A stretch of 37,819 bases of DNA from NCBI GenBank assembly GCA_001464695.1, contig LNDQ01000055.1, positions 1 through 37,819 of the forward strand. The letters are read 5' to 3'. This DNA comes from Betaproteobacteria bacterium Ga0077523 (GTDB lineage: Bacteria; Pseudomonadota; Gammaproteobacteria; Burkholderiales; Ga0077523). Below the pieces are notes generated by a model. That model was not told the DNA's origin. It saw only the letters and a list, made by a program, of their open reading frames with translations, and did not search any database. Position numbers and translations under genes: made by a program. This document shows, in pieces, positions 9,436 to 17,587 of the stretch. Position 1 is the first letter of the stretch. Each line of letters opens with the position of its first letter.

Positions 9436-11955
9436 ATGTCGCGCCGTCTGCTCGTCACCTCCGCGCTGCCCTACGCCAACGGCAGCATCCATCTCGGCCA
9501 TCTCGTCGAGTACATCCAGACCGATATCTGGGTGCGCTTCCAGAAAATGCAGGGCCACGAGGTGCACTACGTCTGCGCCGACGACACGCACGGGACCGCG
9601 ATCATGCTCCGGGCGGAGAAGGAAGGCATCACCCCGCAGCAACTGATCGAGCGGGTGTGGAAGGAGCACAAGAGCGATTTCGACGGCTTCCTGGTGGCCT
9701 TCGATAACTACGGGTCCACCGACGACGACGCCACCCGGGCGGTGTCTTACGACATCTACCGCAAGCTGAGAGACCGTTCGGACAAAACCCTGATCAGCCG
9801 GCGCCCCGTCGAACAGTTCTACGACCCGGTCAAGGAGCTGTTCCTTCCCGACCGCTTCATCAAGGGCACATGTCCCAAGTGCGGCGCCAAGGATCAGTAC
9901 GGCGACTCGTGTGAGGTGTGTGGATCCACGTACACACCGACGGATCTGATCAATCCGTACTCGGTGATCTCCGGTGCAACTCCCGTTCGCAAGAGTTCCG
10001 AGCACTACTTCTTTGCCCTGTCCGATGACCGGTGCAAGGCATTCCTCGAAGAATGGACTCAGACCGGCGACCACCTGCAGCCGGAAGCGAAGAACAAGAT
10101 CCGCGAATGGTTCGACCAGGGCCTGAACGACTGGGACATCTCGCGCGACGCGCCGTACTTCGGCTTCGAGATTCCGGACGCGCCCGGCAAGTACTTCTAT
10201 GTTTGGCTCGATGCGCCGATCGGCTATCTGGGCAGCTTCCGCAACCTGTGCGAGCGCAAGGGCATCGACTTCTCCGAGTTCACCGATGCCGCGAAGGCCA
10301 ATGCAGCCGGCACGGAGATGGTCCATTTCATCGGCAAGGACATCCTGTACTTCCACGCGCTGTTCTGGCCCGCCACGCTTCACTTCGCCGGCTATCGCAC
10401 ACCGACCCGCGTGTTCGCCCACGGCTTCCTCACCGTCAACGGCGAGAAGATGTCGAAGAGCCGCGGCACGTTCATCACGGCCGAGAGCTACCTCAAGCTC
10501 GGGTTGAATCCCGAGTGGCTGCGCTACTACTACGCGGCGAAGCTCAACGCGACCATGGAGGACATCGACCTCAATCTCGATGACTTCGTGGCGCGGGTGA
10601 ACAGCGATCTGGTGGGGAAGTACGTGAACATCGCGAGCCGGTGTGCGGGGTTCATTACAAAGCGATTCGACGGCAAGCTGGCGGCACCGCCCACGAGCGA
10701 TACCGTCAAAGCGCTGCGTGCCGCTGCACCGTCCATTGCCGCAGCCTACGACGCCCGCGAGTACGCCAAGGCCTTGCGCGAAGTCATGCTGCTCACCGAT
10801 CGTGCAAACCAGTTCGTGGATTCCGAGAAACCCTGGGAGCTGGCCAAGCAGGCCGGACAGGAAGCACGGTTGCATGCCGTGTGCACCGAAGGCCTCGAGC
10901 TGTTCCGCCTTCTCACCGTCTATCTCAAGCCGGTCTTACCCACCGTGGCCGCGAACGTAGAGCGATTTCTCAACGTGCTGCCGCTGTCTTGGAACGACGC
11001 AGGTACTGTGCTGCCCAGCGGCCATCGCATAAACACCTACTCCCACCTAATGACCCGCATCGACGCGAAGCAGATCGAAGCCCTAGTCGACGCCAACAAG
11101 GAATCCCTAAAACCCGTGACCCTCCCCTCTCCCCCCGGGAGAGGGGCCGGGGGTGAGGGAAAAGCCACCCCAACCATCAAACATGCCCCCATCCCCGACG
11201 ACCTCCTAACCTTCGCCCGCCAACTCCGCCAAGACCAAACCAACGCCGAACAATTCCTCTGGTCCCTCCTGCGCGACCGCCGCTTCGCCGGCGCCAAGTT
11301 CCGCCGTCAACATCCCATCGAGACAGACCACGGCCGCTTCAGCCTCGACTTCTACAGCCACGACCTCAAACTCGCCGTCGAACTAGACGGCGGTCAACAC
11401 CAGGAAGCCGTCGCACGAGATATCAAGCGCACGCAAGCACTCTCGGCACTCGGCATCGAAGTCCTGCGCTTCTGGAACAACAACGTGCTCGCGAATTCGG
11501 AATCGGTACTCGAATCACTCTGGAACAAGGTCAATGAAATGAGCGACACAAACAAGCCTCCCTCACCCCCAGCCCCTCTCCCGGGGAGAGATGGGAGCAG
11601 AGCACCGATCCCGGCAGTAGAGGGGAATGCCACCATCTCCATCGACGACTTCATGAAGATCGACCTGAGGGTCGCCAAGGTGGTCGATGCCCAGCACGTG
11701 GAAGGCGCGGAGAAGCTGGTGAAACTGATCCTCGACATCGGCACCGAGCAGCGCCAGGTGTTCGCGGGCATCAAAGCCCACTACGAGCCGGAGCAGTTGA
11801 AGGGCCGCCTCGTGGTGATGGTCGCCAATCTCGCCCCACGCAAGATGCGCTTCGGCGAATCGCAGGGCATGGTGCTCGCCGCCAGCAACGAAGGTTCTGG
11901 TGTGTTCCTGCTCGACCTCGACAGCGGTGCCCAGCCGGGCATGCGCGTGAAGTGA
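9436..11955 (+). CDS. metG: Methionyl-tRNA synthetase with an in-frame DUF559 nuclease-like insertion
   Basis: The enzyme charges tRNA-Met with methionine. The ATG at 9436 ([16 protein letters not shown]) is preferred over an earlier in-frame ATG because the family begins here. Visible elements: the HIGH-type motif HLGH at residues 19-22; the zinc knuckle cysteines near 145/148 and 158/161 (CPKCG, CEVCG); KMSKS near residue 337; the anticodon-binding helical domain to about residue 560; and a C-terminal Trbp111-like tRNA-binding domain from about residue 735 ([17 protein letters not shown] to the end). At 839 residues it is about 150 longer than usual. The extra part, residues about 561-731, is a DUF559 domain between repeat-encoded Pro/Gly-rich segments (see 11121-11590). 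Both flanking synthetase parts look intact and in frame, so the protein is probably functional. A two-residue ATG-less gap leads to acyP. Confidence 0.96.
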   Translation: MSRRLLVTSALPYANGSIHLGHLVEYIQTDIWVRFQKMQGHEVHYVCADDTHGTAIMLRAEKEGITPQQLIERVWKEHKSDFDGFLVAFDNYGSTDDDATRAVSYDIYRKLRDRSDKTLISRRPVEQFYDPVKELFLPDRFIKGTCPKCGAKDQYGDSCEVCGSTYTPTDLINPYSVISGATPVRKSSEHYFFALSDDRCKAFLEEWTQTGDHLQPEAKNKIREWFDQGLNDWDISRDAPYFGFEIPDAPGKYFYVWLDAPIGYLGSFRNLCERKGIDFSEFTDAAKANAAGTEMVHFIGKDILYFHALFWPATLHFAGYRTPTRVFAHGFLTVNGEKMSKSRGTFITAESYLKLGLNPEWLRYYYAAKLNATMEDIDLNLDDFVARVNSDLVGKYVNIASRCAGFITKRFDGKLAAPPTSDTVKALRAAAPSIAAAYDAREYAKALREVMLLTDRANQFVDSEKPWELAKQAGQEARLHAVCTEGLELFRLLTVYLKPVLPTVAANVERFLNVLPLSWNDAGTVLPSGHRINTYSHLMTRIDAKQIEALVDANKESLKPVTLPSPPGRGAGGEGKATPTIKHAPIPDDLLTFARQLRQDQTNAEQFLWSLLRDRRFAGAKFRRQHPIETDHGRFSLDFYSHDLKLAVELDGGQHQEAVARDIKRTQALSALGIEVLRFWNNNVLANSESVLESLWNKVNEMSDTNKPPSPPAPLPGRDGSRAPIPAVEGNATISIDDFMKIDLRVAKVVDAQHVEGAEKLVKLILDIGTEQRQVFAGIKAHYEPEQLKGRLVVMVANLAPRKMRFGESQGMVLAASNEGSGVFLLDLDSGAQPGMRVK
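11121..11590 (+). mobile_element. DUF559 segment flanked by inverted repeats, inserted in the metG linker
   Basis: The left arm (11121-11160) and right arm (11560-11590) are inverted copies of one G-rich sequence. Reading inward from each side, the 24 bases GGGAGAGGGGCC.. and GGGAGAGGGGCT.. differ at one position and both end GGGTGAGGGA. Between them the metG frame encodes a DUF559 domain: [37 protein letters not shown] with the Asp, VELDGGQH with the Glu, and [10 protein letters not shown]. These are the conserved acidic residues of the Vsr/PD-(D/E)XK-like fold and all are present. The whole segment is in frame with metG. No transposase is encoded. No target duplication is apparent at this resolution. 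Confidence 0.7.
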
Positions 11956-11960
11956 CGCCT

Positions 11961-12233
11961 ATGCCCACGCGCCGGCTCTCCATCCGCGGGCGCGTGCAGG
12001 GTGTGGGTTTCCGCGACGCGATGATCACCCAGGCGATCAAGCTCGGCGTGACCGGCTGGGTGCGCAACCGGCACGACGGCAGCGTGGAGGCCGCAGTGAG
12101 CGGTAGCGAGGAACAGCTCTCGGCCATCGTCGATTGGGCTCATCGCGGCCCGCCCGCCGCGCACGTGTTCCGGGTCGACGTGACGCCGGACGAAGGCGAG
12201 TTCCGAAGCTTTTCGCGCTATCCGACCGCCTGA
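11961..12233 (+). CDS. acyP: Acylphosphatase
   Basis: The 90-residue protein carries the acylphosphatase signature: [13 protein letters not shown] with the phosphate-binding loop and catalytic Arg, then [20 protein letters not shown] with the catalytic Asn. It hydrolyses the carboxyl-phosphate bond of acyl phosphates. The ATG at 11961 is 5 bp after the metG stop; an earlier GTG at 11952 would overlap metG but adds only three residues the family lacks. Its stop codon abuts the first attC-like core of the cassette array. Confidence 0.93.
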   Translation: MPTRRLSIRGRVQGVGFRDAMITQAIKLGVTGWVRNRHDGSVEAAVSGSEEQLSAIVDWAHRGPPAAHVFRVDVTPDEGEFRSFSRYPTA

Positions 12234-12295
12234 CTCAACCGGCTAGCGTGGCGACGCCTCGGCAGAAGCACTGAATTGCGACCGATCGGTTAGGC
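12233..12295 (-). other. attC-like recombination site at the distal end of the cassette array
   Basis: On the minus strand the site runs from GCCTAAC (12289-12295), which contains the TAA stop of the 12290 gene, to GTTGAGT (12233-12239). Both fit the attC core consensus RYYYAAC...GTTRRRY and lie 63 bp apart. The inner arms pair only weakly, so this is a less certain site than those at 18140 or 21919. Confidence 0.5.
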
Positions 12296-13030
12296 CATCT
12301 TCGCCTTAGTCGACTCGAATGTTGGCGCGAAGTCCTCTGAATAGCCGTCGGGTTGCAGGAGATCGCTCTTGCCGTACGTGGCCGTCCCATCGGTTGCCCA
12401 ATAGACTGGCCGTGGTGTTGCGTACAGGCGGCCAGCGAGGTCGAAGAAGATTGGAAGCAGGATACTCTCGCCCCTGCTCGGCATTGCTCTGATGAATTTG
12501 TCGAGGTACTGCGATCGTGCTTCGTAGAGACCGGCCACAATCTTGAAGACCTCGTCCGCGCTAAACCGACCACTAGCAATTGGAAAATAGCCCGACTCCC
12601 TGGGCGCGACGACTTCAAGCTGGTACGGGGCAATTCGAAAATCCTTTGATCGGTCGTCGAAGAGTACACAGAATACGTGGCTCGCCACTTCATCTGTCGT
12701 TGACGTTACTTGAAGGACCTCCTCGGTGGTGGTGTACCCATAGCTCTTTGGCGGATCGAGAACAGGCAAGTTAACGCGACGGACGAGCCATTCGCTCAGC
12801 TGGCTATCCACTTTCTTCGCCCCATCATCGGTGAACGACGACTTTTTGTGAATTCCGGCTAGCACATACGGCAGCAGACCACTCGACATTGACTGCCGCA
12901 TCAGCGTCAGCTGCTTCACCGCAGTTCGACGAAGCCGTTGTGTCTCGATCGTGTACCAAATGGCCGCGCCGGCAACGATGATGTTGGCTAGGACCGACGG
13001 CTCGAACCACTTTAGGAACCATTCGAACAT
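12290..13030 (-). CDS. Membrane-anchored protein of unknown function (cassette 11)
   Basis: The 246-residue protein begins with an amphipathic stretch and one transmembrane helix (VLANIIVAGAAIWYTIETQ), followed by a basic segment (RLRRTAVKQ) that should face the cytoplasm. The remainder is a soluble domain with no motif I recognise. GGAGG lies 7 bases before the ATG. The TAA stop lies inside the GCCTAAC core of the attC site and the cassette start core is 26 bp upstream of the ATG, so the gene occupies one complete cassette. The function is unknown. Confidence 0.75.
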   Translation of the reverse strand: MFEWFLKWFEPSVLANIIVAGAAIWYTIETQRLRRTAVKQLTLMRQSMSSGLLPYVLAGIHKKSSFTDDGAKKVDSQLSEWLVRRVNLPVLDPPKSYGYTTTEEVLQVTSTTDEVASHVFCVLFDDRSKDFRIAPYQLEVVAPRESGYFPIASGRFSADEVFKIVAGLYEARSQYLDKFIRAMPSRGESILLPIFFDLAGRLYATPRPVYWATDGTATYGKSDLLQPDGYSEDFAPTFESTKAKMA

Positions 13031-13055
13031 GCCAAATCCTCCATGTATGTCGGTG

Positions 13056-13135
13056 GCCTATCCATTGAGCATCACCCTGCCGGCGGAAGCGGCCGCAGCG
13101 CGCTGTGGCGGGTCAGGTGCATGCGCTTGTTGGGC
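13056..13135 (-). other. attC site (cassette 10 / 11 junction)
   Basis: Minus strand: GCCCAAC (13129-13135) and GATAGGC (13056-13062, one mismatch to GTTRRRY) bound 80 bp. The inner arms AAGCGCATGCACCTG and, as its complement, TTGAGCATCACCCTG pair with one extrahelical base, the hallmark of attC. The core end is 26 bp upstream of the next cassette's ATG. Confidence 0.78.
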
Positions 13136-13150
13136 CGCTCATCAATCTGC

Positions 13151-14452
13151 CTATTGATTGCGGGCGGTCTTCACAATGTCGACTACGAACTGCCGAAAAT
13201 CCTTCGATCGACTAAGAATATCAATTACTGTTGCAGGACTCTTGTCCCCGCGTTTGCTGAAGCTGAGATCCTGTCGACCGAAGGACCGATCACCGATCTC
13301 CAACCGGAACTTGTCTTGCAACTCTGGCGAAAGAGGTGCGAGGAAGGGGCCTAAGGCCTCCAACTCAAGCGCGAGCTTTCTGTTTCGTCTTTCCATTTCT
13401 AGGAACTTGTCTGCTTGGCTGGCTGCGTACGCCGCCAAGACACCCACGGTGGCAGATAGAAAGACGCGTCCGGCGAAACCTTCCCAGGAGAAGGTTCCTT
13501 GGACGACTGGAAGGAATGTTATGTAGGCGAATGCGATCAATGCAATCAGGGAGCCCACCGTGACGGTCTGCCAGAGCCACAGATTCCACCTGGCGTGGTT
13601 GGCTGCTCGAAGGTATCCAGATGTGACGCCGAGATTCCCAATAACACCAACAAGTTTTTCCACTTGGCGCTTGTGATCGTTGATCTCGTCCAGGACTTGC
13701 TGGGCTGTTTGCTCGTATCTCTCCTTGAGTGCCGTTAGATCGTGTCGACTCTGAGCCGCCGTGGCCTCCACTTGCCGCGCAGCCTCCGCAGCCTGCTCGC
13801 TGAGTTTCTGCGTGTTCTCCGCGATCATTGATGCGTATCTGTCTTGACGAGCTGTTTGCGCCTCCGCGAATTCGCGGTTTCGCGCCTCTTGAGCGGTGGA
13901 GAACTGAGCTTGATGATCGGATGCGAGTGCGCCGACTCGCTGGCGCTCCGTCGTTGCTTCGTTGAGTAGTTCGGTAAGTCGCGACCTTAAAGCGTCGGTC
14001 TCGCCGCGTAGTCCGTGCACTGCCGCTGCCGAGTCCGTGAGATGTCGCTCAAGTGCATTTCTGTAAGAGGACGCAGCTTCGCTCAGAACTACAAGGTCGT
14101 CGGAAATGCTGGTCGGGATGAGCGCGGATAGATGCGCTAGCGCTGAATCGGCGTGTGAGTTTGCATTGGTTAGATGGCCCACGTTCCCGTTCGAGATGTA
14201 GGACTGAACTTCGTTGATCGCGCTCTGTAGTGCGCTATTGAGGCCGTCCAGCGGCCCAGGGTAAGTCAGAAACGGATCGGTGGCGGCTAACCGCTTCCCG
14301 GCGAGCGCAAGTACGGCGCGAAGGCGCTCGAGCGCATCAACCGCAGTCGTGTCGTTGCCTTCTCGCGCAGAAGCTTGGTCAAGAACTGGACCGAGCGCAG
14401 AAAGCTGTTGCCATACGGCGTGACTGCGGATTCGATCCGTCCACTGACTCAT
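13151..14452 (-). CDS. Coiled-coil protein with two transmembrane helices (cassette 10)
   Basis: The product is 433 residues. Residues 1-125 are predicted helical and soluble; about 125-255 form a long Ala/Glu/Gln/Arg-rich coiled coil. Two hydrophobic helices follow (WQTVTVGSLIALIAFAYITF and the segment FLSATVGVLAAYAASQ), then a cytoplasmic-looking C-terminal domain of about 90 residues. AAGGAA precedes the ATG and the attC site begins 16 bp after the stop. Long coiled coils tethered to the membrane occur in several defence and mechanosensing proteins, but no family motif is recognisable, so no function is assigned. Confidence 0.78.
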   Translation of the reverse strand: MSQWTDRIRSHAVWQQLSALGPVLDQASAREGNDTTAVDALERLRAVLALAGKRLAATDPFLTYPGPLDGLNSALQSAINEVQSYISNGNVGHLTNANSHADSALAHLSALIPTSISDDLVVLSEAASSYRNALERHLTDSAAAVHGLRGETDALRSRLTELLNEATTERQRVGALASDHQAQFSTAQEARNREFAEAQTARQDRYASMIAENTQKLSEQAAEAARQVEATAAQSRHDLTALKERYEQTAQQVLDEINDHKRQVEKLVGVIGNLGVTSGYLRAANHARWNLWLWQTVTVGSLIALIAFAYITFLPVVQGTFSWEGFAGRVFLSATVGVLAAYAASQADKFLEMERRNRKLALELEALGPFLAPLSPELQDKFRLEIGDRSFGRQDLSFSKRGDKSPATVIDILSRSKDFRQFVVDIVKTARNQ

Positions 14453-14530
14453 GGAAGTTCCTTACGCGCGGTTAGCTATTCGGGAGGCTCAATTTAATGT
14501 CAAACTAGGGGGACGCGAAACTCCGTGCCG

Positions 14531-14733
14531 CTTGACGCAAGACTCTGGATCAAGCGCCTGTTTCATCGGCCATCTCCCTAACCGCGATCTCATTGGAATA
14601 CGCTTGCGCAGAGCCCGCCGTCCCCAGGGCCACTGCGTGAACCAAAAGCTTTCGCGCAAAAGGATACTCCGCCCGCACAGACCATCGGATGAAGCACCCC
14701 GCCGCGCTCCCAGACTTATCCCGCCAGACTATT
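14531..14733 (-). repeat. About 200-bp duplicated sequence, copy A (eroded cassette gene)
   Basis: This stretch aligns over about 200 bp with 22432-22631 (shared blocks include GTGCTTCATCCG, GGGCGGAGTATCC, CATGGGGACGG-like and GTGAAACA-like). Read on the minus strand, the copies suggest a small secreted-type Cys-containing protein. Copy A has TGA where copy B has TGC in the block VFQ-C-DP, so copy A is not intact. The 14453-14530 stretch between it and the next gene holds no gene or clear attC. Confidence 0.6.
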
Positions 14734-14744
14734 CGCGGGGGGCG

Positions 14745-14887
14745 GTTCAGGCTTGCATAACTGCAAAGACTCCGAGAACGGGGCCGCCTGATCATTCCAT
14801 CCTGCTCCAATCTGGACTTTCCGTCTTGCCGGCATCCCGCCACCACATGCAAACGTTCGATGGCTATGCAGTTATACAAGTCTGACC
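14745..14887. mobile_element. 143-bp MITE-like element, copy 1
   Basis: One of three copies of exactly 143 bp in the window (others at 17433 and 20056), all in the same orientation. Termini are inverted repeats of about 21 bp (GGTCAGGCTTGCATAACTGC and its complement, with substitutions in this copy). It encodes no complete protein. It interrupts the small gene that begins at 14963, whose reading frame runs into it. No flanking target duplication is evident. Confidence 0.8.
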
Positions 14888-14963
14888 CGGTTCCCGACTC
14901 CGCACAGAGCTTCTCGACAATGCCAAGCATTTGACGAACAGCGTCGGGAATTGTGATGGCCAT
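14888..14963 (-). pseudogene. 5' fragment of a cassette gene cut by the 143-bp element (cassette 9)
   Basis: An ATG 19 bp downstream of an attC-like core opens MAITIPDAVRQMLGIVEKLC.., which reads like a genuine protein start. After about 25 codons the frame enters the MITE-like element, then copy A of the duplicated sequence, and stops at 14550. The chimeric continuation has no protein-like character, so only the fragment is annotated. Its family is unknown. Confidence 0.4.
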
Positions 14964-14981
14964 GGGTGTGCTCTCACATAC

Positions 14982-15032
14982 AGTTAACCGGATACCATGC
15001 CGTAGGTGCACCGTTTGAACGACCAGTTAGCC
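14982..15032 (-). other. Degenerate attC-like site (cassette 8 / 9 junction)
   Basis: Minus strand GGCTAAC (15026-15032) and GTTAACT (14982-14988) each differ by one base from the core consensus and lie 51 bp apart. They sit between the NYN gene stop and the next gene's ATG, exactly where an attC is expected. Internal arm pairing is poor. Confidence 0.35.
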
Positions 15033-15039
15033 CCCCCTG

Positions 15040-15627
15040 CTATGCCCATGTCGTGCCATCAAGCTCATATACCGCGTCAGCTCTGTCCTTGAGAGCGCCG
15101 CTGAAGCCATCTGAGAAGGCTGCAACGTACACGAGTACGCCTGCCCTCTTTACTTCATCCACGAGAGGGGCGTAGTCACCGTCGCCACTGAGAAGCAGTA
15201 TCGAGTCGACGTTGCCGCGATAGACATGACTCATCATGTCTACGGACAGTTGGATGTCGACTCCTTTACCGCTGCGAGCGCGCTGATCCTTCTTGAAGCC
15301 GCAAGGCGAGAGAGTGTTCGGCAATAGAGATGCCATGTGCTTGGAGAACTGGAAGGAACGCAGCTGTGCACGAATGGCGGCGACACGAACATCGTCTCCT
15401 ATTAAATAAGTGTAGTAGGTGGTTCGAATGACTTCGTGCTGCTGGGCGAGAAAAGTGAATCCATCATTCCAGACGAACACATCTGCCTCGTGCTTCATGT
15501 CACCCCGCGGAATCATTCCCTTCTTTACCATTTCCTGGTACCTGAAGACGAGGTTCTCTCCGTCCGCGAAGACCATCATCCTCCGTGTCGGCCGCGCGTA
15601 GTAGGCCTGCTGCCAGGGGTTTTGCAT
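15040..15627 (-). CDS. NYN/PIN-like ribonuclease domain protein (cassette 8)
   Basis: The 195-residue protein has the NYN (LabA/DUF88) pattern: MMVFADGENL near residue 17 with the first acidic residue, GKGVDIQLSVDMM in the middle, and LLSGDGDYAPLVDEVKRAG with the clustered Asp residues. It ends in the Rossmann-like strands GVLVYVAAFSDGFSGAL. NYN domains bind Mg2+ and cleave RNA. The ATG at 15627 is preferred over one ten codons upstream because GAGGAG lies in front of it. The cassette starts at a GCTAAGC core about 38 bp upstream and ends at a weak attC. An RNase role fits defence or RNA processing, but the target is unknown. Confidence 0.83.
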   Translation of the reverse strand: MQNPWQQAYYARPTRRMMVFADGENLVFRYQEMVKKGMIPRGDMKHEADVFVWNDGFTFLAQQHEVIRTTYYTYLIGDDVRVAAIRAQLRSFQFSKHMASLLPNTLSPCGFKKDQRARSGKGVDIQLSVDMMSHVYRGNVDSILLLSGDGDYAPLVDEVKRAGVLVYVAAFSDGFSGALKDRADAVYELDGTTWA

Positions 15628-15664
15628 TTGTGAGGCTCCTCTTCGAACGACGAACATGTGCGGG

Positions 15665-15793
15665 GCTTAGCGTTCGAGTGAACTGGCACGCGGAGGAGGG
15701 ACGCATTGGCCTAGTTGGCGAGAATGTACCGCGTACCGACTATCGGGCCAAGGTGGCCTGCCGTAGCGCGGCAGCTTGAACGAGGGGTTAGGC
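15665..15793 (-). other. attC site (cassette 7 / 8 junction)
   Basis: Minus strand GCCTAAC (15787-15793, containing a TAA stop) and GCTAAGC (15665-15671, one mismatch) bound 129 bp. The adjoining arms CGTTCAAGCTGC and CGTTCGAGTGAACTGG (as complement) resemble each other with extra bases, as attC arms do. It is longer than the other sites in the array. Confidence 0.65.
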
Positions 15794-16024
15794 CTCGCTC
15801 GGTCGAGGGAACTGTATACCAAGCGAACTCCCATAGGCCTCTACTGCTTGCGCAGCTGCCATACCGAAACGCCACAATGTGATGATCGTGTCGTACAGCT
15901 CGTGTGCCTGCAGTCGAACGCGCTCGCCGAGCTGAAAACTGAACAAATCGGGTCAGGTCTTACAAGAAAGCGTCTCGAAGCGAGGAAAGTGTGACTGCAA
16001 GACGTAACCCTTCCTTTCGAACAT
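15788..16024 (-). pseudogene. Small cassette gene interrupted by an in-frame TGA (cassette 7)
   Basis: From ATG at 16024 the frame reads MFERKGYVLQSHFPRFETL.., meets TGA at 15953-15955, then continues protein-like as FSFQLGERVRLQAHELYDTI.. and ends PRPSEA with its TAA inside the GCCTAAC core of the attC. The GTTGAAT core at 16057-16063 marks the cassette start. The TGA falls in a GGTCAGGTCTTACAAG stretch resembling the end of an insertion element, so the gene may have been altered by one. Alternatively only the 52-codon 3' part, from TTG at 15946, is expressed. No family is recognised. Confidence 0.42.
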
Positions 16025-16082
16025 CCTCCGATTCGTCTGTGCTGAATCAGATCACAATTCAACCGGCTTGTTCAGAGATTCC

Positions 16083-17330
16083 TCAGCGCTCGACCACTGT
16101 CACTTTCTTGATCGCTGGCATGCGTCCTTGACTGTCTCTAGCCAACTTGAACCTCATGCAAGTTGTATCCGAGGGTAGCTCGGAAATGGGGAATACATAG
16201 CGAGTGAACACGCCTGATGATTGGGGCACCCGCACTTGCTGTAGTCGCTGATCGCGTGGACACGCACCATTCGACATTCGCCCCGAAATCATGTCGATCG
16301 ACACGTCTTGCGTTAGAGCCCACTCGAACTCGAACTCATACCTGCTACGTGGATTTGGCGAAAACCCAAACCACACTTGATCTGTCCCAGATGACGGGAT
16401 TGCTGGTTTCAGCGTGTCCCCGTCCAACACCATGTCTCCGAAGTCACCTGGGAACAGTCCATTGCGCCAATCCTTGGCCATGAATACGGTAGTTTGAAGT
16501 TGATCTGGAGCATTCGTCCCACGCAGCGCTGGTTGAGGCCTGAACACCCACCCAGACTTTGCGACAAGGTTTGCAACTTCGCGCGCCTTCGTGCAGGGTT
16601 TCGTCGACTCCTTCCCAGGGGCCTTGATCGCGAAGACGGCCGGTTGAAACTCCAAATCACCTTGATCATATGTAGCCTTCGCAAAGACCGCGGCATAGCG
16701 ATTCAAGTAGTCAAGAGCAGCCCTAAAAGATTCGACTGTCAACTCTCCGTACGGTTGAGGGCCCAGAGCGCTGGCTAGTCGACCACCAACCTGTGCAGGT
16801 ATATGTATCGCGTAGCGGCCTTTGACTTTCCCACTCTCTATTGCAGCCGCAAGCGTCGGGAAAGATGTAACTGTGACCGCCGCGTCGGCCCAGACAACGT
16901 CAACTTTCATGGCGGCCGTTACCCCGACCAGGAGTTCTACGTCCCCAAAGTCCTCGGAGATGCCGTCAAGCCATGCACTTGTATACCTAGTCAACTGCGT
17001 GTAGGTGTAGGTGCCAACAGCTCCTCGCTCTTCTACGCTACCAGAGAACAAAGCGAGCATGAGTCCAGCACCTACGCTCGCGCTCGTGATCGATCTATTA
17101 GCTTCTACTGATGTGGAACCGAGAATCTTAAGAAGGGCGCGAGTCCCGTTGATGCCATCAATGTAAATCGGAACTGGAGCTTGCGCGCAGTACCCTATAT
17201 CGTCCTCGTCTGCAAGAATCTTTGGCTGCCATGTAACCAGTGTTTGATCATCTACTCCCCGTTGTTGCGACACGCCGTTGCACGCAGAGATCAGTGCACT
17301 TGACACTAGCAACACAATTGTTCGGGTCAT
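16083..17330 (-). CDS. Predicted lipoprotein of unknown function (cassette 6)
   Basis: The 415-residue protein begins MTRTIVLLVSSALISACNGV with lipobox ISA-C, so it should be lipidated at Cys19 after Lsp cleavage. The ATG at 17330 is chosen because AGGAG lies 8 bases upstream and the signal peptide starts there. The mature protein is a mix of helices and beta sequence with scattered cysteines. The C-terminal part (FEFEWALTQDVSIDM through YVFPISELPSDTTCMRF) reads like a carbohydrate-binding-type beta sandwich, a weak impression only. A GTTGAAT core lies 20 bp past the stop, but no full attC is evident. Function unknown. Confidence 0.75.
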   Translation of the reverse strand: MTRTIVLLVSSALISACNGVSQQRGVDDQTLVTWQPKILADEDDIGYCAQAPVPIYIDGINGTRALLKILGSTSVEANRSITSASVGAGLMLALFSGSVEERGAVGTYTYTQLTRYTSAWLDGISEDFGDVELLVGVTAAMKVDVVWADAAVTVTSFPTLAAAIESGKVKGRYAIHIPAQVGGRLASALGPQPYGELTVESFRAALDYLNRYAAVFAKATYDQGDLEFQPAVFAIKAPGKESTKPCTKAREVANLVAKSGWVFRPQPALRGTNAPDQLQTTVFMAKDWRNGLFPGDFGDMVLDGDTLKPAIPSSGTDQVWFGFSPNPRSRYEFEFEWALTQDVSIDMISGRMSNGACPRDQRLQQVRVPQSSGVFTRYVFPISELPSDTTCMRFKLARDSQGRMPAIKKVTVVER

Positions 17331-17432
17331 TTTTGCTCCTCTGATTGCTTTCAGGAGCGGCCACGATTCGACTGCTCCCACGCGATTGGCTCAGAATTGT
17401 CACTAAAGTTTGCGTTGAGGGACACGGGTGCT

Positions 17433-17575
17433 GGTCAGGCTTGCATAACTACAAAGATTCCGAGAACGGGGCCCACTGATCATTCCATTCTGCTCCAATC
17501 TGGACTTTCCGTATTGCCAGCATCCCGGCATCAAATGCAAGCGTTCGATGGCTATGCAGTTATGCAAGCCTGACC
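17433..17575. mobile_element. 143-bp MITE-like element, copy 2
   Basis: Same length, orientation and terminal inverted repeats as copies 1 and 3 (GGTCAGGCTTGCATAACT at one end, AGTTATGCAAGCCTGACC at the other). It lies 12 bp after the stop of the 17588 gene, where that cassette's attC should be, and no attC is left there. The remaining 17331-17432 stretch holds no gene. Confidence 0.82.
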
Positions 17576-17587
17576 CCTTCCCCTCGT

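Noticed and set aside
14550..14963. A 138-codon gene running through MITE copy 1 and repeat copy A
   Set aside because: Only the first 25 codons look protein-like; the remainder is translated repeat sequence, so it is annotated as a fragment.
15841..16062. Cys/Ser-rich 73-codon frame on the minus strand
   Set aside because: It starts with TTG at a cassette core and overlaps, in another frame, the more protein-like interrupted gene whose stop lies in the attC core.
17433..17575. attC site at the 3' end of the 17588 cassette
   Set aside because: The inverted ends GGTCAGG...CCTGACC do not fit the RYYYAAC/GTTRRRY cores and recur as a fixed 143-bp unit, so it is a MITE-like element.
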